The position numbers and the translations under genes are program-made. A DNA stretch of 16,657 nt from Spirulina sp. DLM2.Bin59 (GTDB lineage: Bacteria > Cyanobacteriota > Cyanobacteriia > Cyanobacteriales > Spirulinaceae), in NCBI GenBank assembly GCA_007693875.1, contig RECT01000260.1:1-16657 (forward strand), written 5' to 3'. Positions 14,233-16,657 of this stretch are shown here, in pieces (positions within the stretch are counted from its first letter, which is position 1; every line of letters begins with the position of its first letter). Under the pieces are notes generated by a model, which was not told the DNA's origin, searched no databases, and was given only the letters and a program-made list of their open reading frames with translations.

Positions 14233-15136
14233 AAAACCGTTTAACCCGTTGCCATACAGAAGGCGGGCGAGCGGCTGGGGGATCCGCAGGAATTTCAGCA
14301 CTGTTTAAATAGCGGTAATGCTTCCAGACTGGCCAATAGGGACAGCCAGGAGCGATGCGGATGCCGGCCCAATGGAGGTATTGCAACCGTTGATGGCCAC
14401 AGTTGGGATCCACTAACGCCCCCTCTCCCTGGGGAATAAATTGCGAACTGCCGGCCCAACTGCCGGGAGCACCGCTGGGCCGGTTAACGAGGTTAAAACG
14501 GCGATCGCTCCCAATTTTTCGCAAAATCATGTAGTTAATAATCGGCTGATCGGAAGTCTTTTGGGAAAAATCAAAATATTCTGGATGGGCGGCACATTCA
14601 GCAAAGCTATCGTAAAGATCCTGCTCGGTGAAAAGCTGCTTTTTTGCCGCCCACCAACCGCCATTAAATAAACTGGCACGGTCGGTTTCCGCTAAAATCC
14701 TATCAGTAAAAATCTGCTCGGTAAACACATTACCAATCCCGCCCCGATGCTGATAATCGCAACAGAGAAAATCGTAGGTTGCTAAGGCATCTAAGTTATC
14801 AGCAATCCGCTCAAAAACAACAATATCGGTATCAATATATAAAAACTCATCGTACTCCCCAAACCAACAGGCTTGCTTACGAAACTGATTGGGTCGCGCA
14901 AAAAAGCCCGCCCCAAAAATTTCATAAAGTTTCCCAGAAAGCCGCTCAATAAATTCCAAATCTTGATATAGCTTCACGCCATAATCCCGCGCCAATAATG
15001 CTGCCACCTCTTGATAGTTTTGATCATAGGGGATCAGCGTGATGGGCACATCGGGATCATAATGGCGAATGCTGTTGAGGAGGGCGATCGCCTGGTCGGT
15101 GAATTTGTTGTTAGCGGTGATGTAAAGGCCACGCAT
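14216..15136 (-). CDS. Glycosyltransferase-like protein (GT-A, DxD), paralogue 1
   Basis: 306 residues. The N-terminal strand MRGLYITANNKFTDQAIALL and the DxD motif in FLYIDTDIVVFE (D102, D104) fit a GT-A nucleotide-sugar transferase fold, distantly like GT8. SLFNGGWWAAKK and DQPIINYMILR are typical of acceptor and sugar loops in such enzymes. The protein ends with QYLHWAGIRIAPGCPYW, then a basic tail RPPSVWQRVKRFLRI. It matches, from memory, the cyanobacterial family named after the Nostoc punctiforme pair Npun_R2821/Npun_R2822. No signal peptide is seen. The donor and acceptor are unknown. A paralogue lies just upstream on the same strand with 83 bp between them, so the pair may be co-transcribed. 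Its last codons and stop are formed by the 7-bp tandem repeat. Confidence 0.8.
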   Translation of the reverse strand: MRGLYITANNKFTDQAIALLNSIRHYDPDVPITLIPYDQNYQEVAALLARDYGVKLYQDLEFIERLSGKLYEIFGAGFFARPNQFRKQACWFGEYDEFLYIDTDIVVFERIADNLDALATYDFLCCDYQHRGGIGNVFTEQIFTDRILAETDRASLFNGGWWAAKKQLFTEQDLYDSFAECAAHPEYFDFSQKTSDQPIINYMILRKIGSDRRFNLVNRPSGAPGSWAGSSQFIPQGEGALVDPNCGHQRLQYLHWAGIRIAPGCPYWPVWKHYRYLNSAEIPADPPAARPPSVWQRVKRFLRIEN

Positions 15137-15179
15137 AGGAGGGAAGTAGGAAGTGGGATTAATCGGAAATCTGCTATCA

Positions 15180-15209
15180 GTAGGGGCAAAAAATCTTTTG
15201 CCCCTCTAC
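15180..15209. repeat. Intergenic palindrome, copy 3 (diverged)
   Basis: GTAGGGGCAAAA, a short AATC centre, then TTTTGCCCCTCTAC. This is the same design as the elements at 3144 and 7513, with one extra base in the right arm and the CG step changed to CA. It begins 10 bp past the stop of the upstream glycosyltransferase-like gene (stop at 15220, minus strand). Confidence 0.7.
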
Positions 15210-15219
15210 CGATCTTGCA

Positions 15220-16221
15220 TCACAACTTGAGGCCTAATTTATTACTAATCCGTTTGAATAAACTGGGGGGACGATGGAGGGGTTGGGGTTTGCCTCGGAA
15301 TTGGGGGCGTTGGTCGGGGTGATGGAGAAAGCGGTAGGCGAGGAAGGTTTCGCGGTAGGGACAATCGAGGTTTTCCCCCTCGGTGAGACGTTTAAAGATG
15401 CCGGCCCCTACGCCGATGTAGTGGAGGAACGTCAGGCGTTTGCCCTGGTCGAAAACGAGGCGCTCGCGCTCCTCAAAATGGGTGGATGTCACCGCACAGC
15501 CCGTGGATTCACTCTGGGGGAGATGGATGGCGAAATTATAGATGGATTTGTGCGATCGCAACATCATATAATTCAACAGCGATTGATTAGGAGCATCTGG
15601 GTAAAGGATATCCGCTTCCCCCGTCGCCAACTGCTCCACCAACCATTGCCGCTCGCTCACCGGTAACTGGCCCCGATGGGAAGCAAAAAAGCCAGCGCAA
15701 AAAATTTGTGTCCCCAACTGTTCCGGCGTAAACAGGGTTTGGAAATAGGGGGAATCAACATTGAGAATATGGCTAGGGTCTTTAAATTGGAAATCATAAA
15801 TCACAGCATCGTGGTGATCCAATTGGTTAAAAATGAACTCGACGGAATTCAACACCACCACATCCGCATCAAAATAAATAAACCGTTCAAAGGGAGCTGC
15901 CCCATCAAAAGCCGCATAACGGTGATTGGATCCAAGTCGTCGCACTCCCTTAATTCCCTTCGCCCGCCATTTCTGGAGCGCTGTCGGGTGGGTTTCCCAA
16001 ACCTGGCGGGAAAATTCTTCCCAAGGGGCAAACAGTTCCGGATCTGCCAACAACGTCACATTGGGGCGACGGTCAATTTCCGCCGCCACCTGGGTAATCT
16101 GATCATCATAGGCAAACACCGCCACGGGATAATCCCCGGCGTTGGCTTCAACGCTATTTAAAAATGCGATCAATTGATCTAGAACAGCATCATTGGCAAG
16201 AGTATAGATCCCGTCGGTCAT
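15220..16221 (-). CDS. Glycosyltransferase-like protein (GT-A, DxD), paralogue 2
   Basis: 333 residues, related to the next gene on the same strand. The N-terminus MTDGIYTLANDAVLDQLIAF lines up with the paralogue. The DxD motif is FIYFDADVVVLN (D118, D120). GTQIFCAGFFASHRG and NQSLLNYMMLRSHKS match the acceptor-side motifs, and LTFLHYIGVGAG with a later CPYRETFLAYRFL matches the HWAGI...CPY region of the partner. It ends with a basic helix RPPSLFKRISNKLGLKL, like the partner's tail. It belongs, from memory, to the Npun_R2821/Npun_R2822-type family. It is probably a nucleotide-sugar-dependent transferase for cell-surface glycans, but this is inference. No ribosome site is seen before the ATG, in line with neighbouring genes. 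Confidence 0.8.
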   Translation of the reverse strand: MTDGIYTLANDAVLDQLIAFLNSVEANAGDYPVAVFAYDDQITQVAAEIDRRPNVTLLADPELFAPWEEFSRQVWETHPTALQKWRAKGIKGVRRLGSNHRYAAFDGAAPFERFIYFDADVVVLNSVEFIFNQLDHHDAVIYDFQFKDPSHILNVDSPYFQTLFTPEQLGTQIFCAGFFASHRGQLPVSERQWLVEQLATGEADILYPDAPNQSLLNYMMLRSHKSIYNFAIHLPQSESTGCAVTSTHFEERERLVFDQGKRLTFLHYIGVGAGIFKRLTEGENLDCPYRETFLAYRFLHHPDQRPQFRGKPQPLHRPPSLFKRISNKLGLKL

Positions 16222-16302
16222 GGCTTGTTTGAGGGGGGACAGGATCCATTGTAGAAGGATTCAGAAGTTTCGAGATCCCACACCATCGCCACAACCTTGA
16301 CA

Positions 16303-16343
16303 ATACCAATTCCCTATTGCCAGGGATTTCAGGGAATGGGTAT
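16303..16343. repeat. Intergenic inverted repeat, 13-bp arms
   Basis: ATACCAATTCCCT (16303-16315) and AGGGAATGGGTAT (16331-16343) are inverted with one mismatch around a 15-nt loop. An overlapping palindrome GGTAT-C-ATACC lies at 16339-16349 and would compete for the same bases. It sits in the 232-bp gap between the partial gene ending at 16454 and the glycosyltransferase-like gene starting at 16221. No T-run follows on either strand. It could be a regulatory hairpin or the trace of a small mobile element. Confidence 0.6.
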
Positions 16344-16453
16344 CATACCGAGAGCCTATGATCGCATTTCTGGCTCGACTTAACCTCGACCCGCAGCCCC
16401 TGAGTTACCTATTCAGTTACAGGACGCTGAACGACAAATTTCGCAAATCCCGA

Positions 16454-16657
16454 TCACCAAACCTGCGGCTGAAACTGGGCATCATTGAGAATCACCACAT
16501 TTTCCCCCGATTGCGCCAACACAAACAAGCCCTGACGGTAGGCATAATCTGCCACCTCATCCGTCACCACCATTGCCGCCACCGCCCCCAGGGCCTGAGT
16601 ACCCCGATAACGGGGCATGAACTGTTTAAATTTCGCCAACCGTTCCAAATGTTGATC
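16454..16657 (-). CDS. C-terminal part of a conserved cyanobacterial protein, possibly nuclease-like
   Basis: The frame is open from the right window edge to TGA at 16454-16456, giving the last 67 residues. The visible part reads HLERLAKFKQFMPRYRG, then ALGAVAAMVVTDEVADYAYR and QGLFVLAQSGENVVILNDAQ. This pattern (...KF...FP.Y....+.GA+A.+V......YA+..GLFVL.Q.GE.V.I.N...F.P..W) is one I associate with the end of PD-(D/E)XK-like proteins common in cyanobacteria (DUF3782-type). The N-terminus, where any catalytic motif would help, is outside the window. The family name is therefore tentative; the coding call is firm. Confidence 0.6.
   Translation of the reverse strand, partial: DQHLERLAKFKQFMPRYRGTQALGAVAAMVVTDEVADYAYRQGLFVLAQSGENVVILNDAQFQPQVW

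Noticed and set aside
1..16657. CRISPR array, insertion sequence, tRNA or rRNA
   Set aside because: No regularly spaced repeats with unique spacers, no transposase frames, and no tRNA- or rRNA-like stretches were recognised by reading.

Overview
The window comes from a cyanobacterium. Three things show this. The HIP1 octamer GCGATCGC occurs about 23 times (for example at 47, 1164, 4064, 6121, 9758, 10735, 13217, 14501 and 15552). The gene set includes ntcA next to a DUF3084 gene and a zinc-ribbon Ser/Thr kinase. Most starts lack a Shine-Dalgarno sequence. Coding density is high and most genes look GC-rich, except one AT-rich gene at 7633-8355. I cannot name the species. There is no rRNA, tRNA, CRISPR array, transposase or phage gene.

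Left part (1-5000). On the minus strand, a GNAT acetyltransferase gene runs into a Ser/Thr kinase gene through a GTGA overlap; the kinase is cut by the left window edge. Divergent from them is metK (S-adenosylmethionine synthetase), probably starting at a TTG codon with a strong ribosome site. Next come a perfect 28-bp palindrome, a convergent DUF1868 (2H-phosphoesterase-like) gene, and the divergent holA gene (DNA polymerase III delta subunit).

Middle part (5000-11100). ntcA, the global nitrogen regulator, is followed by a membrane-anchored coiled-coil DUF3084 gene, a second copy of the palindrome, and an AT-rich gene with two probable LOTUS/OST-HTH domains. On the minus strand, mtnA (methionine salvage) is followed after 6 bp by an unusual gene joining an XRE-type helix-turn-helix to a GrpE-head-like domain. 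On the plus strand lie two overlapping paralogous genes for TolB-like (PD40) lipoproteins. The second is interrupted by a TAA where a tyrosine codon is expected.

Right part (11100-16657). glgX (glycogen debranching enzyme) converges on a Uma2/DUF820 nuclease-like gene. A 10-bp tandem repeat between them supplies both stop codons. A 7-bp tandem repeat (6 copies) lies upstream of the Uma2 gene and forms the 3' end of the next gene. Two paralogous DxD glycosyltransferase-like genes follow, with a third palindrome copy between them. Then come an intergenic inverted repeat and the C-terminal end of a conserved protein cut by the right edge.

Most of the window is ordinary chromosomal core. The points most worth a second look are the HTH-GrpE-head fusion, the double-LOTUS gene in an AT-rich patch, the nonsense codon in the second PD40 lipoprotein gene, the palindrome family placed just after stop codons, and the tandem repeats around the Uma2 gene. 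I found no clear multi-gene system that I would call previously undescribed.
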